Under the pieces are notes generated by a model. It did no database searches and was not told the origin of the DNA. It saw nothing but the letters and a program-made list of their open reading frames with translations. A program made the translations under genes and the position numbers. Positions 27,432-36,378 of a stretch of DNA of 64,000 bases are shown here, in pieces. How positions within the stretch are numbered: position 1 is the first letter of the stretch; each line of letters opens with the position of its first letter. Source of the stretch: Gammaproteobacteria bacterium (lineage in GTDB: Bacteria; Pseudomonadota; Gammaproteobacteria; HTCC5015); the NCBI GenBank assembly GCA_028284675.1, contig JANQRI010000001.1, forward strand, positions 1 to 64,000, written 5' to 3'.

Positions 27432-28592
27432 ATGAACAAGAGCGTACTTATCATTGAAAACTCAGACTCAATGCAAAGCTTTTTGCAAAAGGCTTTTGAT
27501 CTAATACCCGACTTCACAGTTTGTGGAAAAACAAATACCGATGGAGATACCATTAACCTGATTAAGCAACATAACCCCGATACAATTATATTTGATATCG
27601 AAAACTCCGAAACAGGCAATCTGAAGATACTGGAGAACATTACTGAATGCTACCCTGAAATTCCGGTACTGGTATTCAACAGCCGTTCTCAACAAAGCGC
27701 ATCCCACACGATGCAGTCATTGGCCCTGGGCGCAAAAGATTATTTAACCAAACCAGTCAACGCTGAATTAACGGAAAACTGTGAAGCATTCGTTCGCACA
27801 CAACTGGCCCCCAAACTCGGGGCGATTTTCAATTTAAACGGCGCAGCCGCGAATAATCCATACAAGAAAGAACCGGAGGTTCGCAACCTGCCACCGACAT
27901 CAGATAACACGCACAAGAAAGAATCGGAAGTTCGAAGCCTGCCGCCGACATCAGAGAAAAACCTACTGCGAAAACTGCATTTTCAGCCTCAGATTGTTGT
28001 GATCGGGGCATCATTGGGTGGACCCGAAGCGCTGACCACATTGCTGGCTTTGCTACCCCAGTCATTTCCATTACCGATACTTACAACACTGCATATGCCG
28101 GCTAAATTTACTTCAAAATTTGCGGAGCGGCTAAATTCAAAGACCAAGCTTCAGGTCGAAGAAGGCTATGAAAACGCTTCGGTAGAACCCGGTAAAATCT
28201 GGATTGCTCCCGGCGATTACCATATGAAAATCAAAGCAAACGGCCCTGACATCAGCATTCATCTCAACCAGGGACCGCTTATTAACTCCTGCAGACCCGC
28301 TATTGACCCATTATTTGAATCCGCCGTGCAATGCTTCGGTGGGCATGTGTTGGGCGTTATCCTGACAGGAACCGGGTTCGACGGCACCGAAGGCTGTCGC
28401 AATATAAATGATGCCGGAGGTTACGTGCTGGCCCAGGATGAACGCAGCAGCAGCAGCTGGTCTATGCCCGGCAATGTTGTCAAAAAAGGTTACGCACACC
28501 AGGTCGGCTCCCTTGAAGAATTGTCTTACTGGATGGCCAGACAGGCAAGTCATAACAATATCGCTCAGCAAAACAGTCTAGAGAGAAACTAA
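27432..28592 (+). CDS. cheB: CheB-type protein-glutamate methylesterase with atypical receiver
   Basis: 386 residues. The N-terminal receiver has the acceptor Asp55 (TIIFDIENSE) and the conserved Lys (AKDYLTKP). The usual Asp-Asp acidic pair is Glu9-Asn10 (IIENSDS), and the MP after the acceptor is missing. The linker holds two 17-residue copies. The catalytic domain is intact: Ser in GASLGGPEAL, His in LHMPAKFTSKFAERL and Asp in LTGTGFDGTEG. It removes receptor methyl groups. It lies between cheW and cheR, with a 2-base gap to cheR. Confidence 0.93.
   Translation: MNKSVLIIENSDSMQSFLQKAFDLIPDFTVCGKTNTDGDTINLIKQHNPDTIIFDIENSETGNLKILENITECYPEIPVLVFNSRSQQSASHTMQSLALGAKDYLTKPVNAELTENCEAFVRTQLAPKLGAIFNLNGAAANNPYKKEPEVRNLPPTSDNTHKKESEVRSLPPTSEKNLLRKLHFQPQIVVIGASLGGPEALTTLLALLPQSFPLPILTTLHMPAKFTSKFAERLNSKTKLQVEEGYENASVEPGKIWIAPGDYHMKIKANGPDISIHLNQGPLINSCRPAIDPLFESAVQCFGGHVLGVILTGTGFDGTEGCRNINDAGGYVLAQDERSSSSWSMPGNVVKKGYAHQVGSLEELSYWMARQASHNNIAQQNSLERN
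27861..27962 (+). repeat. 51-bp tandem duplication in the cheB linker
   Basis: Two in-frame copies of 51 bases (27861-27911 and 27912-27962) encode YKKEPEVRNLPPTSDNT and HKKESEVRSLPPTSEKN. They have begun to diverge but keep KKExEVRxLPPTS. The duplication lengthens the receiver-esterase linker. Confidence 0.85.
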
Positions 28593-28594
28593 TC

Positions 28595-29437
28595 ATGAAC
28601 AACCAATCAGCGGCAACCCCTGAAATTAACGCTTTCGAATTTGAGTTTATATCAGAGTATGTCGAATCTCATGCAGGCATAGCACTGGAGAAAGGCAAAG
28701 AATATCTGGCTGCACGCAACCTGCATAACGTTTGCCGGGAAGAAGGTATCGGCTCCGTTAAAGAACTGGTATGGCGTTTAAAAAATAATGGCAACAACCC
28801 GGACCTAAATCGAAAAATCATTCAGTCGATGACAATTAACGAAACATTATTTTTCCGGGACGGCCACCCATTCGATGATTTAAAAACACGGGTACTGCCA
28901 CAAATTATTGAGCAACACAAAAACGACAAAAAGCTCAGTATCTGGTCATGCAGCTGTTCAACCGGACAGGAACCATACAGTATTGCGTTAATATTAAGAC
29001 AATACTTTCAACTCAACGAATGGGAACTGAACTTTAATGCCACGGACATCGATGATGCCGCCCTGGAAAAAGCACGGGAAGGAATATACAACACGATGGA
29101 AGTCAGCCGCGGAATGCCCGAGGCTATGCGTGACCGCTATATGAAAAAAGAAGGATTGAAATATCAGTTCAAACCTGAGATTCGTTCTATGATTCAGTTC
29201 AAAACCGCCAACTTGGTCGGTTCATGGCCATTCACTACAAAATTTGATCTGGTTTTATTGCGCAACACACTTATTTATTTCAAACCGGAAACCAAAATAT
29301 CCATTATCAAAAAAATCCACCGGTTTATGAATAAAGGCGGCTACCTGATGCTAAGCGCCGCCGATATCTTCAGAGAGACAGAAATTCCGTTCCGGCAGGA
29401 AACAGTAGGCAAATCGGTATTTTACCGGCCCTTATGA
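28595..29437 (+). CDS. cheR: Chemotaxis protein methyltransferase CheR
   Basis: 280 residues. The N-terminal helical domain is followed by the SAM-binding methyltransferase with TINETLFFRD, 'IWSCSCSTGQEPYSIAL' (motif I), 'ATDIDDAAL' (motif II, acidic pocket) and FDLVLLRNTLIYF. It transfers methyl groups from S-adenosylmethionine to receptor glutamates, opposing CheB. It sits two bases after cheB in the che operon. Confidence 0.95.
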   Translation: MNNQSAATPEINAFEFEFISEYVESHAGIALEKGKEYLAARNLHNVCREEGIGSVKELVWRLKNNGNNPDLNRKIIQSMTINETLFFRDGHPFDDLKTRVLPQIIEQHKNDKKLSIWSCSCSTGQEPYSIALILRQYFQLNEWELNFNATDIDDAALEKAREGIYNTMEVSRGMPEAMRDRYMKKEGLKYQFKPEIRSMIQFKTANLVGSWPFTTKFDLVLLRNTLIYFKPETKISIIKKIHRFMNKGGYLMLSAADIFRETEIPFRQETVGKSVFYRPL

Positions 29438-29573
29438 AACATACATTTGCTAAATAAGCCCGATAAATGGCCGCTATATTGCTTATCTGCGGGCACATAG
29501 GCCCTTAAAGGCTTCGCCGGATAAAACCGGCAACCCACTCAGTTTTTATAACCGGGAAGACAGGTGTTTTGAT

Positions 29574-29936
29574 ATGAATATATTAGTTGTTGATGATAGC
29601 AAACCCATGCGCATGCTGGTTAAACGTACTTTAAGAATGGCCGGATTTGGCGATCACGATGTTGTTGAAGCCGGTGATGGCGCCGAAGCATTCGAAACAG
29701 TTATGAAAAACCGCCCGGACCTGGTGATTTCCGACTGGAATATGCCGGAAATGAACGGGTTTGAGTTTTTAACCAAATTGCGTGAAGAAAATATCGGTGT
29801 GCCGTTCGGTTTTGTTACCACTGAAATCACCCCGGATATGCGCAAAATGGCATCAGACGCAGGCGCAAAATTTCTTATCGGAAAACCATTTACCGCAGAA
29901 CAATTCGAAAAAGAACTGGGATCGATTTTGGGGTGA
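29574..29936 (+). CDS. cheY: CheY-like single-domain response regulator
   Basis: 120 residues, a complete receiver and nothing else. The acidic pair is Asp7-Asp8, the acceptor Asp54 (VISDWNMPEMNG), the Thr switch in FVTTE and the Lys in LIGKPF. 'SDWNMPEMNG' is the typical CheY sequence. It should carry the CheA phosphate to the motor or another target. It is 136 bases after cheR and 21 bases before the next gene. Confidence 0.93.
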   Translation: MNILVVDDSKPMRMLVKRTLRMAGFGDHDVVEAGDGAEAFETVMKNRPDLVISDWNMPEMNGFEFLTKLREENIGVPFGFVTTEITPDMRKMASDAGAKFLIGKPFTAEQFEKELGSILG

Positions 29937-29957
29937 TTAATAAAAAAGGGGACGATC

Positions 29958-30434
29958 ATGGCAAAATTTAGCGCCTCATCGACAGAAAAAATAACAGAAA
30001 CTTTTGAAATCATTCTCGGCAAAGATGTAGAAATCAAAGAGGGTGGCGACATTACCCCCAATGACTGCTGCTCTGCAGCCATTTATGTCGACAATGACGG
30101 CAAAATGCAGGCAGCCTGTTTATTCGACCTGCCTTTATCAGCTTATACGAGTGCAGCTCTTTCCATGATAAATGCCGATGTAGCGAATGATGCCGTACAG
30201 GAAGGAGCATTAAGCAATAACTTAAAAGAAAATCTATATGAAATATTCAATATCAGTGTCGCACTGTTTAACGAGCGTGCCCAAACAGGTATTAGAATCA
30301 AAGATGTTCATATTTCACCTGAGAAAATACCTGCGCCGTTAATCAGCATGCTTGAAAAATCGCCGGCACAATCCGGTTACGATATGAGCATTGATTCATA
30401 CGGAAACGGCAAGCTACGGTTGTACTTTCTATAA
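29958..30434 (+). CDS. Possible CheX/CheC-family protein
   Basis: 158 residues, no signal peptide. A central stretch KENLYEIFNISVALFN echoes the ExxN helix that CheC, CheX and FliY use to dephosphorylate CheY, and the alternating hydrophobic strands around it fit the same fold. I see one such helix, as in CheX. AAGGGGA lies ahead of the ATG. The position just after cheY supports a role acting on CheY-P. The similarity is weak, so this remains a suggestion. Confidence 0.55.
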   Translation: MAKFSASSTEKITETFEIILGKDVEIKEGGDITPNDCCSAAIYVDNDGKMQAACLFDLPLSAYTSAALSMINADVANDAVQEGALSNNLKENLYEIFNISVALFNERAQTGIRIKDVHISPEKIPAPLISMLEKSPAQSGYDMSIDSYGNGKLRLYFL

Positions 30435-30558
30435 CGGGAAGACAACCCAAATAAGAAAAAACCAAAAACAATATTAATTTAACCGAAACATATATAACGA
30501 CTTTTACCGAATAAACAATTGCCATTAAAAACATGCATGCGAGTGCCAAGAGGCCAAT

Positions 30559-31368
30559 ATGAACAACCCGGCAAAAAGAAGCACCACGATAGCACGCATG
30601 AAACCATTAATCAGAGTACTCCATGTAGAGGACAGCCGCACTGATGCCACTTTAATTAAAGGCATGCTCGGCATGGCCAAAAACCATACCTTTGAACTGT
30701 CTACGGTGCCGTCAATAGCCAAAGCAACCGAGGAGATTGATCAAAAACAGTTCGATGTGGTGCTGCTGGACCTGGAAATCGAAGACTCATCCGGCATCAG
30801 CACAGTTGAACAGGTTACTGCTGTAGCGCCAAACATTCCCATTGTGATTACAACCGGTCATGAGTCACCGTACCTGATTCAGACTGCTTTAAGAAAAGGC
30901 GCCCAAGACTATCTCATCAAAGGCAAGATCGGATCTGACATACTGAATAGAACGATATATAACGCAATTGACCGTAAAGCCGCGGAATCAGAATTCAATA
31001 ATAAATCACTCATTTTAAATGCAGTTATAGATGCCGCACAGCTGGGCTACTGGGATTGGAATATCAAAGAGAACTCAGAATATATCAGCAATGAAGCCTG
31101 CCGCATGTTTGGCTATACACAAAATGAGCTTATGAGAAGAGTCAATGCCTGGCATGATATTGTGCACCCCGCAGACCTGCCCTTACTGGTATCAGCGTTT
31201 AAGGAACATATTGGCTTTAAGGGCTCTGCACCGATTGACACCAGATTACGCATTAAACATAAAAACGGCTATATGGTTAGTGTATTATGCCGCGGAAAAG
31301 TCATTGAGTGGAACGACACAAATCAGGCTGTGCGCATGGCCGGTTGCTTTATACATATCAAAGAATAG
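30559..31368 (+). CDS. Response regulator with PAS domain (REC-PAS)
   Basis: 269 residues. A receiver domain (VLHVEDSRTDATL with the acidic residues, acceptor Asp in VVLLDLEIEDSSG, Lys in YLIKGK) is followed by a linker helix and a PAS domain of the PAS_3 fold (LGYWDWNIKENSEYISNEAC, then MFGYTQNEL and WHDIVHPAD). There is no output domain after the PAS, so it may act through protein contacts, for example on the array. It has a fair ribosome binding site (AAGAGG). It is the last gene of the chemosensory cluster and converges on the metal genes. Confidence 0.87.
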   Translation: MNNPAKRSTTIARMKPLIRVLHVEDSRTDATLIKGMLGMAKNHTFELSTVPSIAKATEEIDQKQFDVVLLDLEIEDSSGISTVEQVTAVAPNIPIVITTGHESPYLIQTALRKGAQDYLIKGKIGSDILNRTIYNAIDRKAAESEFNNKSLILNAVIDAAQLGYWDWNIKENSEYISNEACRMFGYTQNELMRRVNAWHDIVHPADLPLLVSAFKEHIGFKGSAPIDTRLRIKHKNGYMVSVLCRGKVIEWNDTNQAVRMAGCFIHIKE

Positions 31369-31450
31369 AGCACCTACACCTGCTTTCAACCAGCGAACCC
31401 AAAAACCGCCCAATTAACCTCAAACCCCATCAATTTTGGGCTGCTTACGC

Positions 31451-31846
31451 CTAATTAAAAACATGCACCGCAATAAAAGCAAAAAAGAAACCGGTGCACC
31501 ACACGACAACAGACAACCAGAAAATCCATTGACTAAAGCGCCGCAAGCACATACATGCAACCGCCTGTAAAGGATCGGCCGGGCAAGGCAGGTTACGGGA
31601 ACGCCATTGCATCAGCCCTGCAAATAAAATCATTGCCGCCGCAATACCGAATGTCCAAACCTTGTATTTCGATAACGTAATCAGCCACGGCACCGTGGAT
31701 ACAAGTCCAGCCAATGCCGCACCTGCACCCAATGACACCAACAATGCAGGCAACGCACAGCAGACCAGTGTGCCAAGTGACGCAAACAAACCAAACGCCG
31801 GCCATACAGTCTGTCGCGCTCCATAGCTGTTTTGATTTTCCGGCAT
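31451..31846 (-). CDS. MerT-like metal-ion membrane protein
   Basis: 131 residues from the ATG at 31846, two bases after the stop of the HMA gene. A TTG two codons earlier would overlap that stop. Three to four membrane segments are seen. The first carries vicinal cysteines (GTLVCCALPALL), as in MerT, and the loop after the third segment has more Cys (LPCPADPLQAVACMC). MerT moves Hg(II) from a periplasmic carrier to the cytoplasm. Pairing with an exported HMA protein reproduces a merT-merP arrangement, but no merR or merA is present, so the metal may differ. Confidence 0.65.
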   Translation of the reverse strand: MPENQNSYGARQTVWPAFGLFASLGTLVCCALPALLVSLGAGAALAGLVSTVPWLITLSKYKVWTFGIAAAMILFAGLMQWRSRNLPCPADPLQAVACMCLRRFSQWIFWLSVVVWCTGFFFAFIAVHVFN

Positions 31847-31848
31847 GA

Positions 31849-32223
31849 TCAACAGCCCTTTTGAATTGATACCATATTATAACCGGAATCCGTCACAAGC
31901 TTTTCCAGCGTTGTGTCATCGATAGCGTTATCAGGGTGCAACACAATACTGATTTGACCCTGATCCATATCAACCTGTATACCGGCGACTTCTTTACGCC
32001 GACCGAATACTTTTTCCACTGCACGCGCGCAAAAATCACACACCAAACCGTTAACTTTCACCAGAACACGGTTTTCACAAACATTGCCTTTAATATTGGG
32101 GTCGACAAGCTCAGCAACAGTTTCCTGACTTTTATGCTGGTGCATATCGCTCTTGTTCTCTGCTGATATTGAATCGTTCCACAGCAAAGCAATAAACAAT
32201 ACTGAACAAAAAAATATTTTCAT
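31849..32223 (-). CDS. Exported heavy-metal-associated (HMA) domain protein
   Basis: 124 residues from the ATG at 32223 (AGGAG upstream). A signal peptide ends SISA, followed by a Met/His-containing stretch (DMHQHK). The HMA domain has metal ligands Cys-x-x-Cys in NGLVCDFCARAVEKVF, where the family norm is GMTCxxC, and the usual C-terminal 'VTDSGYNM'. It resembles MerP or a periplasmic copper/mercury carrier. It is next to the MerT-like gene. Confidence 0.8.
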   Translation of the reverse strand: MKIFFCSVLFIALLWNDSISAENKSDMHQHKSQETVAELVDPNIKGNVCENRVLVKVNGLVCDFCARAVEKVFGRRKEVAGIQVDMDQGQISIVLHPDNAIDDTTLEKLVTDSGYNMVSIQKGC

Positions 32224-32233
32224 AACCACTCTC

Positions 32234-32875
32234 CTAAAACCGCACGACCATGTTTAACAATAAGTCGCTGTCTTCATTCACACCAATCTCCGCCATATAC
32301 GTGCTTTTAAACAGCCTTACCAATGGAGTGACTATCACGCCATCATCTTTTTCAGAGTTATGATCCGCCTGCAAAATAAACCATGTATGCAGCTGACCAT
32401 AGCCGCCAATATAAGGCGCTATGCCAACTCTGGCTTTTTGGCCGATAAAGCTTTCGATATCCCCGGCGTAATACGCCCGGTTTTCATATGCTGCAAACCA
32501 GCGCCGGGTTTCCCAATCCACCGCAATCCCGGTAAACGCAGCAACCTCGGTTTCATCCTCCAAAGCATCGGAATCACTGTAAGCAACACCCAAGCCTGAC
32601 TTCAAATACAGATTGGCCTGGGATGCAAATCGATTGCGGCGCTTAATGAGATAATTCAGTTGTGCGCCATGAAATTGCCAGTCTTCGTCCCGCCATAACT
32701 CGCCTTTATAACCAATTGAAAACCTTGCGGTCGGCGAATAATGCAGATGAATGGAATTTCTGTCCGCATCATTCATTTGCATGAGTGTGACTCCGCCCGG
32801 ATACGACACCGGGCGCGGCCAAACGGGACCCGCAACTAACATCACCATACAGGTAATGAACAATAACCGTTTCAT
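32234..32875 (-). CDS. Putative outer-membrane beta-barrel protein
   Basis: 213 residues. A signal peptide ends about PVWPRP. The body alternates polar and hydrophobic residues with many Tyr/Trp/Phe, and the last strand ends LLLNMVVRF, the Phe-terminated signature of barrels inserted by Bam. It is probably an eight- to ten-strand barrel. It is 10 bases upstream of the HMA gene in the same metal operon. Family unrecognised. Confidence 0.7.
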   Translation of the reverse strand: MKRLLFITCMVMLVAGPVWPRPVSYPGGVTLMQMNDADRNSIHLHYSPTARFSIGYKGELWRDEDWQFHGAQLNYLIKRRNRFASQANLYLKSGLGVAYSDSDALEDETEVAAFTGIAVDWETRRWFAAYENRAYYAGDIESFIGQKARVGIAPYIGGYGQLHTWFILQADHNSEKDDGVIVTPLVRLFKSTYMAEIGVNEDSDLLLNMVVRF

Positions 32876-32950
32876 GGGTATCTCCTAACACCAATCAGCC
32901 TTATGCAGCCGGTAAAACGCTGCAGCTAAACACGCCGGCGGCGTGCAATA

Positions 32951-33283
32951 TCAGGAAATATATTTGGGTGGGTCAAAAATGCCGTCGGGGTCGAGCTGAT
33001 AAAAAACACTCAGGTAGCTAAAGTAAAACAATGAGGAAAAGCTGTTATTCAGTGGCTCAGTATTTAAAATACCACTGGCCTGATAGCAGGCTGAACAATC
33101 ACAATAACCGGTGTCGCTGATGTGTTGGTGATCATCTTCACCAACCTGCTGGGTATGACAGGGAGAGTTTGCCGCTGTTTCCTGGTGAACCGGGTCTTGC
33201 GATACCTGGCAACAGGCCATACTGGCGCTCGCCACACCGGACACCATCAGACAGCCTATCAATATAAACGAAATAATACGCAT
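32951..33283 (-). CDS. Small exported Cys/His-rich protein
   Basis: 110 residues from the ATG at 33283, directly at a signal peptide (MRIISFILIGCLMVSGVASA). The longer frame to 33334 is unlikely. The mature part has many potential metal ligands: MACC, SPCHTQQ, DDHQH and YCDCSACY. The C terminus is Tyr/Phe-rich. Proteins of this kind accompany heavy-metal efflux or uptake genes. It heads the leftward metal-gene series. Confidence 0.65.
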   Translation of the reverse strand: MRIISFILIGCLMVSGVASASMACCQVSQDPVHQETAANSPCHTQQVGEDDHQHISDTGYCDCSACYQASGILNTEPLNNSFSSLFYFSYLSVFYQLDPDGIFDPPKYIS

Positions 33284-33483
33284 CCCTAATACCCAAGCAA
33301 GTAACCGGAGCTGACCGGCCTGTAAATAGGACAATACCGTGTTTGCAGAAGTTCAGTGCTTCAGGCTAATAGCGGCCAAAAAACGGGTTTCTGAATGACG
33401 GGGCTGCAAGCACTCAACTTTTGTTTGGCATCCTATCTACCACCCAGTAACCGCCAAACTGACAAATACTTAGTATTAAGTGG

Positions 33484-34749
33484 TCATAAACGCGGCATCA
33501 TGCCGTCATTAAGCGCCTGCCGGTATGCAAGCCAGGCTGGAATTGCAGCGATTAGCATCGCCGCTGATACGATGGCCGCCAACACCAGGCATTCAAACCA
33601 ACCCGGTATCGTGACCGTCAATGTTAAGCCCCATGTACTTTGCAATACCGGGGACAGTAATATGACGCCTGTATACAGCCATAAAGTACCCAAACCACAA
33701 CCGGCCAATGCAATAATGGCTGATTCAGCGATTAACAATCCGAAAATATGCCAGGGCCGGCCGCCGACCGATCGCAAAATCGCCATTTCACGACGGCGCT
33801 CATTAAGCGATGTGAGCAATGCGCTCGACAAACCCAGTAAACCTGCAAACGCAACGCAGGCCGATACTGCCAGCAGTGCGATTTCGACCACACCCAGCAT
33901 GCTCCAAAGCTGTTGTAAAGCAACACCCGGCAAGATCGCCGATAAGGACTCTGATGCATATTCATTGATTGCGCGCTGCAGTTGGAATGTTGCAATCTTT
34001 GACTTCAACCCAAGCATAAACGCAGTAATGGTTTTGGGTTGCAGCTGCATCTGCCTGGCCTGCTCGGCGCTGACGCGCTGCCCCGGCAAAGGCATTGTGC
34101 CATGCTGCCAATCGATATGAATCGCTTCGATCGCTTCAAGGCTGACCAATACCGTTTTATCTACCGGGGTACCGGTTCTGGCCAAAATACCGGCGATGCG
34201 GAACGGCTTGTCATCATGTTCAGTAAAACTAACCCGGCCCAGGCCATGCGCCAGAACGATGCTGTCCTCCAGCTGATAGCGCAAAGCATCGGCCACCTCT
34301 GCACCTATAACCGCATCATACAGGTCCGCAAACGGCTTACCTGATTGAAAAGCCAGCTTTCCATCACCTGCAAAACGATAATACTGAAAATAATCGCTGC
34401 TGGTGCCCATCACCCGATAACCACGATGCGAGTCACCCAGTGAAATAGGCACTGCCCAGGCTACCGACGGGTGTTTGGTAATTTGCTGATAACTTGACCA
34501 GGAAATATTATTAGTCGCATCTCCGATGTGAAACACCGAATACAACAGAAGCTGCACCGGCCCGCTGCGCGCACCGACAATTAAATCTGTTCCTGAAATC
34601 GTTTGGGTAAAACTCTGCCGAGTCTGGGTGCGGATTTCTTCGACACCCAGCAGCAACAAAACACTAATACTAATCGAAAACACCGTGAGTCCAACGCTGA
34701 CACGACGATTCCACAGGCTTTTGATCGACAATGAAAATAATATTTTCAT
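33484..34749 (-). CDS. ABC transporter permease, FtsX/MacB family
   Basis: 421 residues. One N-terminal membrane helix (about residues 18-38), a large periplasmic domain, then three C-terminal helices in the FtsX block (LLAVSACVAFAGLLGLSSALLT; REMAILRSVGGRPWHIFGLL, the family's LRxxG motif). Its ATPase gene ends two bases upstream. The set (this permease, the ATPase, a DUF2796 protein and a DUF3299 protein) matches the composition of the zrg zinc-uptake locus of Vibrio. Confidence 0.87.
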   Translation of the reverse strand: MKILFSLSIKSLWNRRVSVGLTVFSISISVLLLLGVEEIRTQTRQSFTQTISGTDLIVGARSGPVQLLLYSVFHIGDATNNISWSSYQQITKHPSVAWAVPISLGDSHRGYRVMGTSSDYFQYYRFAGDGKLAFQSGKPFADLYDAVIGAEVADALRYQLEDSIVLAHGLGRVSFTEHDDKPFRIAGILARTGTPVDKTVLVSLEAIEAIHIDWQHGTMPLPGQRVSAEQARQMQLQPKTITAFMLGLKSKIATFQLQRAINEYASESLSAILPGVALQQLWSMLGVVEIALLAVSACVAFAGLLGLSSALLTSLNERRREMAILRSVGGRPWHIFGLLIAESAIIALAGCGLGTLWLYTGVILLSPVLQSTWGLTLTVTIPGWFECLVLAAIVSAAMLIAAIPAWLAYRQALNDGMMPRL

Positions 34750-34750
34750 A

Positions 34751-35458
34751 TCACACCAACGGCTGCCCTGCCCGATTTAACTCAGGCAGACTGACCACTC
34801 GATCAAACATTGATTCCAGCTGACGATTATGACTGACAAACAACAAAGTGCAGCCGTTCTTGTCACACAGCTCAAACAATAACCTCAGAAAATCCGCTTG
34901 CGCATCTTCATCCAAGGCCGAAGTCGGTTCATCCGCAATCACAATCTCCGGAGAACCCATCAATGCCCGTGCCACGGCTACCCGTTGCTGCTGACCGACA
35001 CTGAGCTGCATAACGCTGTTTTTATTCAGCTCATCGCCCACAATACCCAGTTGCGACAATAATTCAGAGGCTGCGGTCGTCAGCGACTGACCACCCGACA
35101 ACGCCTGCTGCTTACGTCGCTTTGAAAAATGGCAGGGCAACAGCACATTATCGATTAGGGACAGATAAGGCAATAAATTGAATTGTTGAAAAACAAAGCC
35201 AATATGGTCGGCGCGAAAAACATCGCGTTGCGCCTGGCTAAGCCGAGTAATTGATTTACCTAAAATATGCACATCGCCCGCAGTTGGCTCGAACACACCC
35301 GCAATTAAATTCAACAAGGTGCTTTTACCACAACCGCTGGGTCCTTTAATAAACAGTTTTTCATGTTTATCAACGGCAAATTTTTCAATATGTATCACAT
35401 CACGGGCCGAACCCCGCCAGCGGAAACGCACGCGATCAAGACTGATGGAAGCATTCAT
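34751..35458 (-). CDS. ABC ATPase, LolD/MacB-like, of the Zrg-type system
   Basis: 235 residues from the ATG at 35458; the eight codons before it lack a ribosome binding site, as does this start. Walker A is GPSGCGKSTLL, the Q-loop FVFQQFNLLPYL, the signature LSVGQQQRVAVARAL and Walker B IVIADEPTSALDED. An insert near residue 120 (KRRKQQALSGGQS) contains a decoy signature-like sequence. It energises the permease encoded two bases downstream. Confidence 0.9.
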   Translation of the reverse strand: MNASISLDRVRFRWRGSARDVIHIEKFAVDKHEKLFIKGPSGCGKSTLLNLIAGVFEPTAGDVHILGKSITRLSQAQRDVFRADHIGFVFQQFNLLPYLSLIDNVLLPCHFSKRRKQQALSGGQSLTTAASELLSQLGIVGDELNKNSVMQLSVGQQQRVAVARALMGSPEIVIADEPTSALDEDAQADFLRLLFELCDKNGCTLLFVSHNRQLESMFDRVVSLPELNRAGQPLV

Positions 35459-35542
35459 TGCAGCATTATTATAAGATAACAAGCTGCTGATAAGCTATCA
35501 GCAAGTGAAGCGAAAAACAATTGGCTAATATAACAGATAAAA

Positions 35543-36214
35543 TTAAGGCTTTAATGAAACCCGTGTTTGTGACTGCGAGGCTTTTTGCATGCCCTGGCCG
35601 CTTGCACCAACCCATTGCACACGCACCGTTTCAAATCCCGAAAAATGTTTAAACACAGTGACTTCAACAGCAGAGATCGCCTGCGGCTTGGCACAAGTGA
35701 GATGATAAACTATATGAAACTCGCTATGGCTGTCGTGTTCTTTATGATGCTCTGATTCTTTATGCCCTGAATCAGTTTTATCGTGGTGATGCGCGTCATG
35801 ATCATGTTTATGTGCGTGATCATGGTGATGCGAGTGATCATGTTTATGCGCATGCCCATCATCATGATGATCTTCACCGTCATCTGTAAACGGCGACTCC
35901 ATCTCCAAAGACGTTTGACGACAAGCTCCGGCATCAAACTGAAAAACAGTCGCATGCTTTTCCAGCATTTGTACCGCACGATCAACGGCATTACGTTGTT
36001 CCGCTGTAGCAGGCTGATGCTCAAAACCCAATATATTGGCCGCCGGTGTCTGCAGCTCTACAAGCACTGACTTTCCTTCCAGCGCCAGATTTAAAACCGC
36101 CTCGCCGTGAACATGAGCACCGTGCTGCTTTTTACTGCTATCGCCGGAATATACTACTGGGTTTATACATAGAGACAATAAAAAAAACAGTGTTGCTGAA
36201 ATCTTTTTTCTCAT
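35543..36214 (-). CDS. zrgA: DUF2796/ZrgA-like periplasmic zinc-binding protein
   Basis: 223 residues. A signal peptide ends VVYS. 'HGAHVHGEAVLNLALEG' opens the DUF2796 domain. A central His/Asp/Lys-rich segment of about 45 residues (roughly 115-160) has over twenty His and is an evident metal trap. Two conserved Cys lie in GACRQT and YHLTCAKP. In Vibrio cholerae, ZrgA is the periplasmic component of a zinc importer. Here the ATPase and permease follow at 34751 and 33484, and a Zur-like box lies upstream. Confidence 0.82.
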   Translation of the reverse strand: MRKKISATLFFLLSLCINPVVYSGDSSKKQHGAHVHGEAVLNLALEGKSVLVELQTPAANILGFEHQPATAEQRNAVDRAVQMLEKHATVFQFDAGACRQTSLEMESPFTDDGEDHHDDGHAHKHDHSHHHDHAHKHDHDAHHHDKTDSGHKESEHHKEHDSHSEFHIVYHLTCAKPQAISAVEVTVFKHFSGFETVRVQWVGASGQGMQKASQSQTRVSLKP

Positions 36215-36378
36215 AATCTGACTTTGTTTATTTAAGTTAACTGACTGAGCACGGCTGGCAGAAATATTGCCGCTGTATCTAACAAGTGCCTGTTTCTACT
36301 AAAAAATTTCTCATTTAGTAATACCCCTTAATTCAGACTAAAATGGCCCCGGGAAGCCACCGTGCCTATCGCCGTCGC

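Noticed and set aside
29490..29535. TAAAGGC...GCCGGATAA before cheY as a sigma-28 promoter
   Set aside because: Spacing between the two elements is far too short.
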